A stretch of DNA of 64,000 nt from PALSA-607 sp036501485 (GCA_036501485.1 DASYAG010000019.1:21185-85184), one strand, 5' to 3'. Positions 34,912-44,044 are shown, counted from the stretch's first letter. Program-made: numbers and translations. Notes: generated from the sequence alone by a model not told the origin.

Positions 34912-36557
34912 GCGCCAGCCTCTCGCTTTACGGCGACGTGCGTACCCGCAACGACTCGGCTTGGTTACTACCGAAGGCACCCGGCTTCCCGCACCAGTTG
35001 CGCGACGACATGCGCCGGTACGACGAAACCGACGAGGTCGACATCGTCATCGTGGGCTGCGGCGCAGGCGGCGCGACGTTGGCGCAGCGGCTGGCCCGCG
35101 CGGGGTGGAGTGTCGTCGCCGTGGATGCCGGCCCGTTCTGGGATCCGGAAACCGACTGGGTAAGCGATGAACGCGGTTCGCACTCGCTTTACTGGACCGA
35201 TCCGCGACTGATCAGCGGCGCCGATCCGGTACCGATGGGTTCGAACAACTCGGGCCGCGGCGTTGGTGGATCGATGGTGCACTACGCCGGCTACACGCCA
35301 CGCTTCCACCCTTCCGACTTCGCGACCCTCAGCAACGACGGCGTTGGCGCCGACTGGCCGATCAGCTACCACGACCTGCGGCCCTATTACGAGCACATCG
35401 AGCACGAGCTGCCGGTCGCCGGCCAACCGTGGCCGTGGGGCGATCCGCACAGCTATCCGTTTCAGGCCCAGCCGGTGTCGGGCAACGGCGACGTGTTCAT
35501 CAACGGCTGCGAACGGCTCGGGATACCGGTGCGGGTCGGTCCGGTGGCCATTGCCAACGGCCGCTTCGGTAACCGACCACATTGCATCTATCGAGGCTTT
35601 TGCTTGCAGGGCTGCAAGGTCAACGCCAAGGCATCGCCGCTCATCACGCACGTACCCGATGCACTCGCCCACGGTGCGGAAATCCGCGCCCACTCCCACG
35701 TCAGTAGCGTGCTCATCGACGAGCACACGGGCCTGGCAACCGGCGTCACCTATTTCAAGGACGGCGTCGAGCGACGTCAAAAGGCGCGTATGGTCGCGCT
35801 CGCGGCCTACTCGATCGAAACCCCTCGACTGCTCTTGCTGTCGACGTCGAAGCGATTCAAGAACGGTCTCTGCAACGATGAGGGCCAAGTCGGCCACTAC
35901 GTCATGGTCCAAGGCGCCCCGCAGACCGCAGGCCGCTTCGAATCCGAAGTGCGAATGTATAAGGGGCCGCCGCCCGAGGTGAGCAGCGAAGAGTTCTACG
36001 AGACAGACCCAGCCGCAGAATACAAGCGCGGTTTCTCCATTCAGAACGTGTCACCGCTGCCGATCACCTTCGCCGAGCACGTGATCGCCCAGGGACACTG
36101 GGGCGAGGCGCTGCGCGACTACATGCGCGACTACGTGCACTGGTCGTCACTCGGCTCGCTGTGTGAATTGCTGCCGTCGTACGAGAACGGCGTGACACTC
36201 GCATCAGAAGCCGACAAGCACGGCCTGCCCGTAGCGAACTTTAGCTACTCGATGTGCGACAACGACAAGCAACTCATCAAGGCCGCCCAGTCGAAGATGG
36301 AACAGATCCTGCGCGCTGCCGGGGCTACCGAGACGATGACGATCCAGCGGTTCGCGCACCTGGTTGGTGGCTGTCGGATGGCGACGTCGGCGAAGGACGG
36401 CGTTGTCGACGATCACCTGCGCACCTTCGCCGTGCCGAACCTCTACGTCACCGACGGCAGCGTGCTGCTAACCCAAGGATCGGCCAACCCCGCTCTCACG
36501 ATCATGTCGCTCGCCGCGCGGTTGGCCGACCATCTCGTCGGGGTGTCTCGTGGCTGA
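34884..36557 (+). CDS. GMC family flavin oxidoreductase (gluconate dehydrogenase flavoprotein-like)
   Basis: 557 residues. FAD Rossmann motif VDIVIVGCGAGGATLAQRLA (residues ~52-71), GMC middle signature GSNNSGRGVGGSMVHYAGYT, YRGFCLQGCKVNAKAS, and C-terminal HLVGGCRMATSAKDGVVDDH plus NLYVTDGSVLLTQGSANPAL with the catalytic His/Asn pair region. Oxidises sugar, polyol or sugar-acid hydroxyls using FAD and passes electrons to a cytochrome or quinone. The adjacent subunit-3-like gene makes a gluconate-dehydrogenase-type complex likely; no cytochrome subunit is nearby. Start lies in an 18-bp tandem duplication. Confidence 0.92.
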   Translation: MKVGAAMKVGASLSLYGDVRTRNDSAWLLPKAPGFPHQLRDDMRRYDETDEVDIVIVGCGAGGATLAQRLARAGWSVVAVDAGPFWDPETDWVSDERGSHSLYWTDPRLISGADPVPMGSNNSGRGVGGSMVHYAGYTPRFHPSDFATLSNDGVGADWPISYHDLRPYYEHIEHELPVAGQPWPWGDPHSYPFQAQPVSGNGDVFINGCERLGIPVRVGPVAIANGRFGNRPHCIYRGFCLQGCKVNAKASPLITHVPDALAHGAEIRAHSHVSSVLIDEHTGLATGVTYFKDGVERRQKARMVALAAYSIETPRLLLLSTSKRFKNGLCNDEGQVGHYVMVQGAPQTAGRFESEVRMYKGPPPEVSSEEFYETDPAAEYKRGFSIQNVSPLPITFAEHVIAQGHWGEALRDYMRDYVHWSSLGSLCELLPSYENGVTLASEADKHGLPVANFSYSMCDNDKQLIKAAQSKMEQILRAAGATETMTIQRFAHLVGGCRMATSAKDGVVDDHLRTFAVPNLYVTDGSVLLTQGSANPALTIMSLAARLADHLVGVSRG

Positions 36558-37662
36558 GTCGCGGGCTACAGACATCGTTGCGGTCGTGGTGTCGGCATAC
36601 ACGATCCCGACCGAATTGCCCGAGGCCGACGGCACACTCGCCTGGGACCGGACGACGATTGTGGTCGTCGACGTCGAGGCCGCCGGCGGCGTGCACGGCC
36701 TCGGCTTTGCATACGGCCATACCGCCATGGTCGACGTCATCAAAGACACGCTCACTCCGAAAATCGTCGGCCACGACGTGCGTGACACCGGCGGCGCCTG
36801 GTCTGCCATGGTGCGGGCGATTCGCAATCTGGGCCGTCCCGGCATCGCCTCAATGGCGATCTCGGCTGTCGATCTCGCGCTGTGGGACGCGAAGGCGAGG
36901 CTCTTCGAGGAACCGCTGCACCGGCTGCTCGGAGCCCAACGAAGCGCCGTCCCCATTTACGGAAGTGGCGGCTTCAGTACCTACACGATGCACGAGTTGC
37001 TCACGCAGCTGACCGGCTGGGTGAGTGACGGGATTCCACGGGTCAAGATGAAAATCGGCACCGACTGGGGCGTCTCTTGGCGCGACGACGTCGCTCGGAT
37101 CGCGGCAGTGCGTAACGCGATTGGGGACGATGCCGAGTTGTTCGTCGACGCGAATGGCGCGTACGACCGGAAACAGGCGCGCCGACTCGGCGCCCAGTTC
37201 GCCGCTGACTTCGACGTGTGCTGGTTTGAGGAGCCGGTCAGCTCTGACGACCTCGCAGGGCTGCACGGTCTCGTCGAAACGCTTCCGCTCGATGTCGCGG
37301 CAGGCGAATACGGCTATGACCTCGACTATTTTCGCTCCATGCTCGCGGCCGGTGCCGTCGACGTCTTACAGGCCGACATCGGCCGGTGCGGCGGAATCAC
37401 CGAATGGCTCCGCGTCGCCGCATTGGCCGCAGCGCATCACGTGCCGTTCTCCGGACACTGCGGTCCGGCGATCCATTTGCACGCGGCAACGGTGCCGCCG
37501 AATCTGCGGCATCTCGAGTACTTCCATGACCACGTACGGATCGAAAACCTGTTGTTCGACGGCATCGTCCAACCCCGCGACGGCACCCTCACGCCGTCCG
37601 ATACTCCTGGCAACGGCTACACGTTAAAGGCTGCGGACGGCGAAAGGTACCGAGTCCGTTGA
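36550..37662 (+). CDS. Mandelate racemase/muconate lactonizing enzyme family protein (enolase superfamily)
   Basis: 370 residues, GTG start at 36550 overlapping the GMC stop. Capping domain at both ends; barrel with KMKIG (acid-base Lys), metal ligands in FVDANGAY, WFEEP and AAGEYGYD, then QADIGRCGGITEW and FSGHCGPAIHLH (acid-base His). The ligands and both bases are present, so it should be active; sugar-acid dehydratases of the GlucD/GalD/RhamD type are the most likely role given the flavin dehydrogenase upstream. Specificity cannot be read from the motifs. Confidence 0.9.
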   Translation: MAESRATDIVAVVVSAYTIPTELPEADGTLAWDRTTIVVVDVEAAGGVHGLGFAYGHTAMVDVIKDTLTPKIVGHDVRDTGGAWSAMVRAIRNLGRPGIASMAISAVDLALWDAKARLFEEPLHRLLGAQRSAVPIYGSGGFSTYTMHELLTQLTGWVSDGIPRVKMKIGTDWGVSWRDDVARIAAVRNAIGDDAELFVDANGAYDRKQARRLGAQFAADFDVCWFEEPVSSDDLAGLHGLVETLPLDVAAGEYGYDLDYFRSMLAAGAVDVLQADIGRCGGITEWLRVAALAAAHHVPFSGHCGPAIHLHAATVPPNLRHLEYFHDHVRIENLLFDGIVQPRDGTLTPSDTPGNGYTLKAADGERYRVR

Positions 37663-37668
37663 AGCACT

Positions 37669-38910
37669 TCAGGCAGTGAGCGGCCGTAACACCAACACAG
37701 CTATGTCATCTTCGGTGATGTCGTCGCCGACTAGGTCGTTGAGGATCGCATCACAGGCTGTGTCGGCGTCGCCTGGGCGCAAGGCCTCAACGAGGCGACG
37801 CAGTCCGGCCTCGAGTTGGTCGACTCGCCCTTCACCGGGCGCCGGGCGGCGTTCGACTAGGCCGTCGGTGAACATGCACAGCGACGCCCCCACGGGCACG
37901 GCCACGGTGACCGCTAGCCGGGACCACGGGTCATCTGAAGGAGCGCGGACGCCGAGTGGCGGGTCAGGGATCACGTCCGTCGCCGACACCGAGCCGTCTG
38001 CGAGTACGAGGTAGGGCGGCAGATGTCCGGCTGAGCTGATCGCGAAGCGGTTGTAGGGCGGTTCGGCCACGGCATAAAGGACGGTCGCGACCGCGCCGGC
38101 TTCAAAGTAGGAGATCTTCATGTCGAGCAGACGTAACACGTGGGCTGGGTCCGCGTGCTCCAATGCGTACGCACGCAGAGCGCTGCGCAAACGTCCCATG
38201 ATCACAGCTGCGGGCAGGCCATGACCGGCGACGTCCCCCATCACGATCCCGATCCGCTCACCAGGCAGCTGAAACAGGTCGTACCAGTCGCCACCGAGAT
38301 CGCCGTCCGCCGGGACATAGCGCGCCGCAACGTCGAGGCCATCCACGGTAGGTGCGGTGGGCAACAGGCTGCGCTGCAATGCCAGCGCGGCGATGTGTTC
38401 CTCGCTCACGCGTCGGCGCAAGACCTCCACCGCGAGCTGCGCTGCCAGCTGCTCCAACTCCACCGTGTCTTGTTTAGTGAAGTCACGCGCTCCCACCGAA
38501 CCGACGTGCACCACTCCGAGCGGCCCAGCCGGGCCGGTAACAGGAACGCCGAGCAACGACTTGATACCGGCCCGGTGCAACGCCGGATTGAGCACCGTCT
38601 CCGGTCGGACATCGGTCAAGACAACCGGTCGATCCGTCGCCGAGACCCGGCCAGCGAATCCCTCTCCGACGGGCACCCGAAACCCGGAGTGCCCCGGGCG
38701 ATCCAAGCCCAAGGCGGCAACCGGAACGAGCATCGTGCCGGAGGTGTCCAACAACAGCAGGGCAGCCTCGTCGGTTCGCAAGCGCCGCCGCGCCTGCTCG
38801 AGCAGCTCCGTGACTTCGTCCCAACCACCGGCCAAGCCGCTGAGCACGGTCATCTGCTGGCGCGACCACTCCTCGGCCAGCCGAGACCGGCCGCGCGCGA
38901 GGATGGGCAT
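37669..38910 (-). CDS. GAF domain PP2C/SpoIIE-type serine phosphatase
   Basis: 413 residues from ATG 38910. GAF domain about residues 25-165 (DEAALLLLDTSGTMLVPVAA, VPVGEGFAGRVSATDRPVVL). SpoIIE/PP2C domain from ~185: LQRSLLPTAP, YVPADGDLGGDWYDLFQLPG, VMGDVAGHGLPAAVIMGRLR, CMFTDGLVERR, DDIAVLVLR; the metal aspartates are intact. Such proteins usually dephosphorylate anti-sigma antagonists, but no RsbW/RsbV pair is adjacent. Convergent with the enolase-superfamily gene. Confidence 0.92.
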   Translation of the reverse strand: MPILARGRSRLAEEWSRQQMTVLSGLAGGWDEVTELLEQARRRLRTDEAALLLLDTSGTMLVPVAALGLDRPGHSGFRVPVGEGFAGRVSATDRPVVLTDVRPETVLNPALHRAGIKSLLGVPVTGPAGPLGVVHVGSVGARDFTKQDTVELEQLAAQLAVEVLRRRVSEEHIAALALQRSLLPTAPTVDGLDVAARYVPADGDLGGDWYDLFQLPGERIGIVMGDVAGHGLPAAVIMGRLRSALRAYALEHADPAHVLRLLDMKISYFEAGAVATVLYAVAEPPYNRFAISSAGHLPPYLVLADGSVSATDVIPDPPLGVRAPSDDPWSRLAVTVAVPVGASLCMFTDGLVERRPAPGEGRVDQLEAGLRRLVEALRPGDADTACDAILNDLVGDDITEDDIAVLVLRPLTA

Positions 38911-39027
38911 GCACCCACCATACGCAGCCGGACCATGCCCCTTGGGCGCTGAATACTGGAACGACACTCCGCGAGGGGCGCGCCAGGACCGGGGAGGCGC
39001 GGCCTGTAGGAATCCTCGGCCAATACG

Positions 39028-40659
39028 ATGAGCGACGTGGCCGCCACCTCCATCGAGCTCCCCCGCACCCCGGCGCTCCCACCCAGCGAGACGCTAAGAG
39101 AAAGACTCGTCCCGCCGTTCCCCGGCAGTCGGCTGTGGGGCTGGCTCGGGCCACTCGCCATCACGCTGCTCGCCGGGTTCCTGAGGTTCAATCGGCTCTC
39201 AGTTCCCGGCGGTCACGCCGCGAACCTCCAGGCACTGTGCAACGGGCCAACGGGACCAAAGGCGTGCGTCTTTGACGAGGTCTACTACACCCACGATGCC
39301 TGGAGCCTGTTCCACTACGGCGTCGAACTGAACACCACGAACAACGGCCCCGGCTACGTCGTCCACCCGCCCCTGGGGAAGTGGATGATCGCGCTCGGCG
39401 AATGGATCGTCGGCGACCCGAACTTCACCAGCACCTTCGGCTGGCGTTTCATGTCCGCGATCGTCGGGACCCTCGCCGTCCTGATCGTTGCTCGAACCGC
39501 ACGACGCATGACACGGTCGAACCTGCTCGGCTGCGTCGCGGGTCTCGTCTTCAGTCTTGACGGACTCGAGTACGTGCAGAGCCGCGTCGCGATGCTCGAC
39601 ATCTTCCTGATGTTCTGGACGGTGGTCGGCTTCGCTTGCTTGATTCTCGACCGAGATCAGGTGCGCGGCCGGCTCGCCGACCGCGCCACAAACCACACGA
39701 ACGGAAGCACGAGCAAGTTCGGACCGCATACCGGCATGCGTTGGTGGCTACTTGCATGCGGCGTCGCCGTCGGCTGTGCGTGCGCAACGAAGTGGGACGG
39801 CGCCTATCTCATTCCGTCATTCGGCCTGCTCGCGTTCTTCTGGACGATGGGTGCGCGTCGAGCGGTCGGCGTCGAGAAGCCGTTCAGGGCAACGCTCGTG
39901 CGCGACGTGCTCCCGAGTGTGAGCTGGATGATTGCCGTCCCTGTCGTCGTCTACACCGCGTCGTGGACCGGCTGGTTCCTCAACGGGCCGAAGTACGCCT
40001 ACGACCGCGAGTGGGCAAAGGGCAGAGGCACGGACTTCAGCTTCATCCCCGCATCCTTGAGGAGTCTTTGGCACTACCACGCGGAGGCATTGAAGTTCCA
40101 CGAGACGCTCGACTCGTATCACGCATACCGCGAGAACGCGTGGGGTTGGCTCTTCGACGCACGACCAGTGCTCTACTACGCCAACTACCCACATCCGCCC
40201 GTCGCCGGCTGTCACACCGGCGGTCTCGGCTGCGCGCGGATGATTTACGACCTCGGCACTCCAGCGATCTGGTGGGTGTCGATCCCGGTCATGTGCTTCA
40301 TGATCTATCTGATCGCCAAACGCGACTGGCGTGGCGGCGCACTACTGCTGCCGTTCCTTTGTTCGTACCTGCCGTGGCTGCACCAGTTCAAGCGGACGAT
40401 GTTCTTCTTCTACGCGCTGCCGCTGCTGCCGTTCCTGAGCATCGCAATCGCGGTCACGATCGGCTACATGATGGGCCCGGCGACGGCGTCGATACGAAGA
40501 CGACGAACGGGCACCATCGTCGGTGGCTCGTACATCCTCATCGTGGCCATCATGTTCTTCTATTTCTGGCCAATCCTCAGCGCCCGAACCGTGCCGTTCG
40601 TTGGTGGCTGGGTCGACCGCATGTGGTTCCACAGTTGGATCGAAGACAAGGGTTCGTAG
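39028..40659 (+). CDS. pmt: Dolichyl-phosphate-mannose--protein mannosyltransferase (Pmt family)
   Basis: 543 residues, about eleven helices. First luminal loop carries the catalytic FDEVYYTHDAWS (DE pair) and YVVHPPLGKW, and later SLDGLEYVQSRVAMLDIFLM, all diagnostic of the actinobacterial Pmt1 group (GT39). Transfers mannose from polyprenyl-phosphate-mannose to Ser/Thr of exported proteins. In many actinomycetes the gene is next to rsmI; here it is next to two Thr/Pro-rich membrane-anchored proteins, which are natural candidate substrates. Confidence 0.93.
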   Translation: MSDVAATSIELPRTPALPPSETLRERLVPPFPGSRLWGWLGPLAITLLAGFLRFNRLSVPGGHAANLQALCNGPTGPKACVFDEVYYTHDAWSLFHYGVELNTTNNGPGYVVHPPLGKWMIALGEWIVGDPNFTSTFGWRFMSAIVGTLAVLIVARTARRMTRSNLLGCVAGLVFSLDGLEYVQSRVAMLDIFLMFWTVVGFACLILDRDQVRGRLADRATNHTNGSTSKFGPHTGMRWWLLACGVAVGCACATKWDGAYLIPSFGLLAFFWTMGARRAVGVEKPFRATLVRDVLPSVSWMIAVPVVVYTASWTGWFLNGPKYAYDREWAKGRGTDFSFIPASLRSLWHYHAEALKFHETLDSYHAYRENAWGWLFDARPVLYYANYPHPPVAGCHTGGLGCARMIYDLGTPAIWWVSIPVMCFMIYLIAKRDWRGGALLLPFLCSYLPWLHQFKRTMFFFYALPLLPFLSIAIAVTIGYMMGPATASIRRRRTGTIVGGSYILIVAIMFFYFWPILSARTVPFVGGWVDRMWFHSWIEDKGS

Positions 40660-40675
40660 AACTCGCGCGCAAGCC

Positions 40676-41203
40676 TCAGTGCTTGAGGTAGTTCTGACCC
40701 GCGGCACCGGCCAGCACGCCGTGCACAGTCGTGATCGGTGAAACCGGCGGGTACTGCGGATTCCTGTGCACGTGCGTAACGCGCGGCACGTGGATGTAGA
40801 GGCTTTCGACCTTGGGCGTTGGCGTCGCTTTCGGCTTTGGTGTGTGCGTCGCCTTCGGCTTCGGCTTGGCCTTGTGCTTCGTCTTCGGCTTGACGGCAGG
40901 CTTGGGCTTCGGACTCGGAGTCGGCGACGCAGTGTGCACGGGTTTCGTTGACGTCGCGCCAGGGGCGGCGTGCTTGGTCGGCTTCGGCTTGTGCGTCGGT
41001 GTTGGCGACGGCGACGGCGTGCCGGGAATCGCCAGCAGAAATGGGCCTAGCGCAGGTTCTGCAGTGGCCGAATTCCGGAACACACTCAGACCATTCCAAC
41101 TCAACGCTAATGCGGTGAATGCGACGATAATGACTGCGAAAGCGGCGAATGCCAGTGTCGAACGACGAGACCATCGCACGCCGAAATCGCTGAACATCCG
41201 CAC
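40676..41203 (-). CDS. Single-pass protein with Lys/Thr/Pro stalk (paralogue 1)
   Basis: 175 residues. One helix (STLAFAAFAVIIVAFTALAL, residues ~15-34), conserved GLSVFRNSATAEPALGPFLL, then a low-complexity stalk of Pro, Lys and Thr (TPTHKPKPTKH, KPKAVKPKTKHKAKPKPKAT-like) from ~62 to 132, and a short tail rich in His/Pro. The N-terminal ~60 residues are shared with the protein at 41307. Type II topology would put the stalk outside; its Thr/Ser next to Pro are suitable for O-mannosylation. Convergent with pmt. Confidence 0.8.
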   Translation of the reverse strand: MRMFSDFGVRWSRRSTLAFAAFAVIIVAFTALALSWNGLSVFRNSATAEPALGPFLLAIPGTPSPSPTPTHKPKPTKHAAPGATSTKPVHTASPTPSPKPKPAVKPKTKHKAKPKPKATHTPKPKATPTPKVESLYIHVPRVTHVHRNPQYPPVSPITTVHGVLAGAAGQNYLKH

Positions 41204-41306
41204 AAGGTATTGAAAATCTGCAGCAATGCAAGCCCACCGCGATTAGTCGTTTCTGCCGCGGTTGCACCAGTTCAGTGGACGATTTTCGTCTATATATGGA
41301 CGATCC

Positions 41307-42080
41307 TCAGTGTCCGGGCGGTCCTTGGTGCTGATGCCCAGGCGGATCCAACGGCAAACAAATGAAAAAGATGCAGATGGTGCCGCCGCCGCCATTTACC
41401 GTCGGCGGGTTCCACGGAAACGGCGCACCCCAATGCGGGCCGGACGGCGAGGGGCTGGGGCTCGGCGTCACGGGTCCGACGGTCGGGCCGACGGTCGGCG
41501 TTGGCGTTGGCGTTGGCGTTGGCGTTGCAGTTTGGGTGGCCTGCGGCGGCCCCGCGGGGCCGATCTTCGGTGGCGCAGAGTGAGTCGGCCGTGGCCTGCT
41601 TGAGATGGTCGAAAGCACTACTGGCTTTGGCTTTTTGCTCGGCTTCGGCGTCGCCGTGGGCGTCGTCTTGGGTGTCGGCTTGGGTGTCGGCTTGGCACTT
41701 GCCTTGGCGCTCACTGTTGGCTTCGAGCTCGCCCTCGGGGCAGAGGTCACCGTCGACTGTGGCGTGGGCTCTGGCGTCGGAGTCAGCGTGCTTGCCGTGG
41801 CTGACTGTGAGGCCTCGACAGGCGCCGATGACGAGGTCCGAAGATGAGCCGGCCGCCGGTGCGCCGCCACTTTCGGCGTCGGTGTCGGCAGTGCGCTGCT
41901 CGGAATCGCCAGCAGATACGGAGCAACCGCCGGCTCGGCACTGGCCGAATTTCTGAACCCGCTAAGACCGGACCAACTCAGTGCGAATGCGGTGAATGCG
42001 ACAACAACCACAGCGAAAGCGACGAACAACATTGTCGACCGTCGAGGCCACCTGCTGTCGTACTCCTTGAACACCGCCAC
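41307..42080 (-). CDS. Single-pass protein with Thr/Pro stalk (paralogue 2)
   Basis: 257 residues. Same N-terminus as paralogue 1: RRSTMLFVAFAVVVVAFTAF then LSWSGLSGFRNSASAEPAVA and PYLLAIP. The stalk is longer and richer in Thr/Ser/Pro (TPTPTPTPTPTVGPTVGP) and the tail is Gly/Pro-rich with two Cys (TICIFFICLPLDPPGH). Arranged in tandem with paralogue 1, so a duplication. No known domain at the tip. The different tails suggest that the stalk, not the tip, is the shared function. Confidence 0.8.
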   Translation of the reverse strand: MAVFKEYDSRWPRRSTMLFVAFAVVVVAFTAFALSWSGLSGFRNSASAEPAVAPYLLAIPSSALPTPTPKVAAHRRPAHLRTSSSAPVEASQSATASTLTPTPEPTPQSTVTSAPRASSKPTVSAKASAKPTPKPTPKTTPTATPKPSKKPKPVVLSTISSRPRPTHSAPPKIGPAGPPQATQTATPTPTPTPTPTVGPTVGPVTPSPSPSPSGPHWGAPFPWNPPTVNGGGGTICIFFICLPLDPPGHQHQGPPGH

Positions 42081-42146
42081 AGGCTAATTCAAATCTCAAC
42101 CGATGCAAGTCCGGGAGCGCTGTTGGCTACGAAAAATTATTAAGCG

Positions 42147-42240
42147 GTGTGCCCGACCTGCTACACAAAGCGGTGTGCCCGACCCGCTACACAAAGCGGT
42201 GCCCGACCCGCTACACAAAGCGGTGCCCGACCCTACGGGG
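42147..42240. repeat. Four contiguous 24-26 bp repeat units
   Basis: Unit AGCGGTG(TG)CCCGACC(C/T)GCTACACAA occurs three times contiguously, followed by a partial fourth (AGCGGTGCCCGACCC). The first two units are 26 bp and the third 24 bp. No spacers. It fills most of the 250-bp gap between the sugar transferase and stalk-protein genes. Confidence 0.85.
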
Positions 42241-42258
42241 GAGGAGGGCCGGGCACCG
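42221..42258. terminator. Strong hairpin, possible terminator of the sugar transferase gene
   Basis: CGGTGCCCG at 42221-42229 pairs with CGGGCACCG at 42250-42258, and inside it CCCT pairs with AGGG. In the minus direction it lies 73 bp beyond the sugar transferase stop. There is no adjacent T-run (a T5 run is ~80 bp further on), so the role is uncertain. Its left arm is part of the repeat unit above. Confidence 0.45.
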
Positions 42259-42330
42259 CGCGGTGATCGTAACCGTCGTTCGCCACCGCGTTCAATGGTC
42301 ACTGCTGGTCGAGTATGTGTGAAAAGAAAC

Positions 42331-43812
42331 TCAGACCGCGCCCTTACGCGCCGCAACGCTGACGAGCGTGCGGGCCAAGATCGAGACGTCCATGCTGAGG
42401 CTCCAGTTCTCGACGTAGTACACGTCGAGCTTCACACGCTCTTCGTATGTCGTCGAACTGCGGCCATAGACCTGCCACAAGCCGGTGATGCCTGGCTTCA
42501 GCGCGAGGAAGCTCGACGCTTGCGTACCGTAGCGATCAAGCTCCTGCTGCGTGATGGGCCGCGGACCAACCAGACTTAGGTCGCCGGTCAACGCATTGAA
42601 CAGTTGCGGTAGCTCGTCGAGGCTCGTCTTGCGCAGGAACGCGCCGAGTTTCGACACGCGTGGATCTTCCGGCACCTTCTGATTCACCTGGAATTCGGGA
42701 ATCAGCTCGGCCCGGCCCATCGCTATGAAGGCGTCTTCAGGGGTCTTGAACTCCCGATCGGGCCCGGTGCAGTACTTCCAGATCATGCTGCGGAACTTGA
42801 CGACCCCGATCTGTCGGCCGCCGTACCCGATCCGTTTCTGGGTGTAGAAGATCGGCGCGCCAGGCTCCGCAACTTTCTGCGCGATCGCGATTCCGACCAG
42901 CAGCGGCGAGAACACCATGATCAAGAAGATCGAGCCCACCACGTCGAACACTCGCTTGCCTACCGCGCCCCAGCCCTCGAGGGACGTCAGTCGGACCTCC
43001 ATCACTGGCAACCCGTCGAGGGTCATCATGCGAGAGGCCGCCGCATACATGTCGTACTTGTCAGGAACGAAGCGGTAACTCACGCCCGCAGCATTCGCGT
43101 AGTCCATGAGGCGAGTCGCCTCCGCCGGCGAGACGTCGACCTCGGCCTGCACGATCTCGTCAATGCGCCACTCCGGGAACGCAGCGACTGCCGCCTCAAG
43201 AGTCGAGAACACCGGCGCCCCGCCGATCATGCGCAGTCGCTCATGCGACCGACCGACCGCAGCAAGCAGCCGATACCCGCTCTTCGGCTTGGTGAGTTCT
43301 CTTGCAATCCGGACGGCGAGTGGACCGGTCCCGATCAAGATGACGTTGTGGAGCCCGCGGCCAGTGCCAAACATCGTGCGCATGACACCGCGGACGACCT
43401 GGCGTTCGAGGATGACGAGCGGAATGCCTATCAGCAGAGCGAACAACGGCACCGAGTGGCTCGGAAAGAATGCGGCCTTGAAGCTGTAGTAGTCGACCGA
43501 GATCAGCAGCATGACGCCGCCCGTCACAGCCGCAATAACTCGGCCCACCTCGCGGACGCGCCCGCCGTGCACCTGCACGTGGTAGAGGCCGCAGATCGCG
43601 AAGATCACGACCCACAGCGGACTGAGCGCGACCATCATCGCGGTGAAGTGCGCGTCGCTGATCACATGTGCGAACGGGCGGCTTTCGCTGTCGCGCACCA
43701 AGCGGCCGAGTTCGAACGCCGAGGTCATGGCAATCGAGTCAAGAACGACGAGCATCGCGATGTGGAGCATCTCGCGACGTCGCGTAAATCGTGCCCACGG
43801 AATCCCGTGCAT
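42331..43812 (-). CDS. Polyprenyl-phosphate sugar (hexose-1-phosphate) transferase, WbaP/CpsE-like
   Basis: 493 residues from ATG 43812 (GGGGCGGGGA upstream). Four N-terminal helices, a CoA-binding-like middle domain (HNVILIGTGPLAVRIARELT), then a helix and the catalytic C-terminal domain: KRVFDVVGSIFLIMVFSPLL, KFRSM, RKTSLDELPQLFNALTGDLS then LVGPRP and LKPGITGLWQVYGRS. It adds the first sugar-phosphate to undecaprenyl phosphate to start an exopolysaccharide or glycan. No other polysaccharide genes are in the window, so the pathway is incomplete here. Confidence 0.93.
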   Translation of the reverse strand: MHGIPWARFTRRREMLHIAMLVVLDSIAMTSAFELGRLVRDSESRPFAHVISDAHFTAMMVALSPLWVVIFAICGLYHVQVHGGRVREVGRVIAAVTGGVMLLISVDYYSFKAAFFPSHSVPLFALLIGIPLVILERQVVRGVMRTMFGTGRGLHNVILIGTGPLAVRIARELTKPKSGYRLLAAVGRSHERLRMIGGAPVFSTLEAAVAAFPEWRIDEIVQAEVDVSPAEATRLMDYANAAGVSYRFVPDKYDMYAAASRMMTLDGLPVMEVRLTSLEGWGAVGKRVFDVVGSIFLIMVFSPLLVGIAIAQKVAEPGAPIFYTQKRIGYGGRQIGVVKFRSMIWKYCTGPDREFKTPEDAFIAMGRAELIPEFQVNQKVPEDPRVSKLGAFLRKTSLDELPQLFNALTGDLSLVGPRPITQQELDRYGTQASSFLALKPGITGLWQVYGRSSTTYEERVKLDVYYVENWSLSMDVSILARTLVSVAARKGAV

Positions 43813-44044
43813 TCCCCGCCCCCCGGCCTGCAACGCAGAAGCGCAATCTATGCCGCGTGAGTCCCCTCGCGTCAACGGTTTCGCCGTCGACCACCACCGA
43901 ACGTAGCGTCCGGAACCCGCCCGCGGGGAAGAAGTTGGACAATTCCCCAACCCGTTACGCGGAATTTACCCGTCGACCGCCGCTGGGTCGTCCGATTGGC
44001 GCAGATTGCGGCCGCAAGTACGAGGCTTAGCGCCGGGAGCGGTC
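43813..44044. other. Intergenic region upstream of the sugar transferase (232 bp)
   Basis: No coding frame is supported. Contains GGGGAA (43935-43940) and TTCCCC (43953-43958) as an inverted pair with a 12-nt loop in the presumed promoter region. No other recognisable site. Confidence 0.35.

Noticed and set aside
34968..35912. 314-codon minus-strand frame under the GMC oxidoreductase
   Set aside because: Shadow of the FAD-binding half of the GMC gene; no family features.
41362..41847. Plus-strand frames with GVGVGVGVGV-type repeats
   Set aside because: Reverse reading of the Thr/Pro stalk codons of the stalk protein; no start context.
42147..42240. Short repeats considered as a CRISPR array
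   Set aside because: Units are contiguous with no spacers and no cas genes are present.
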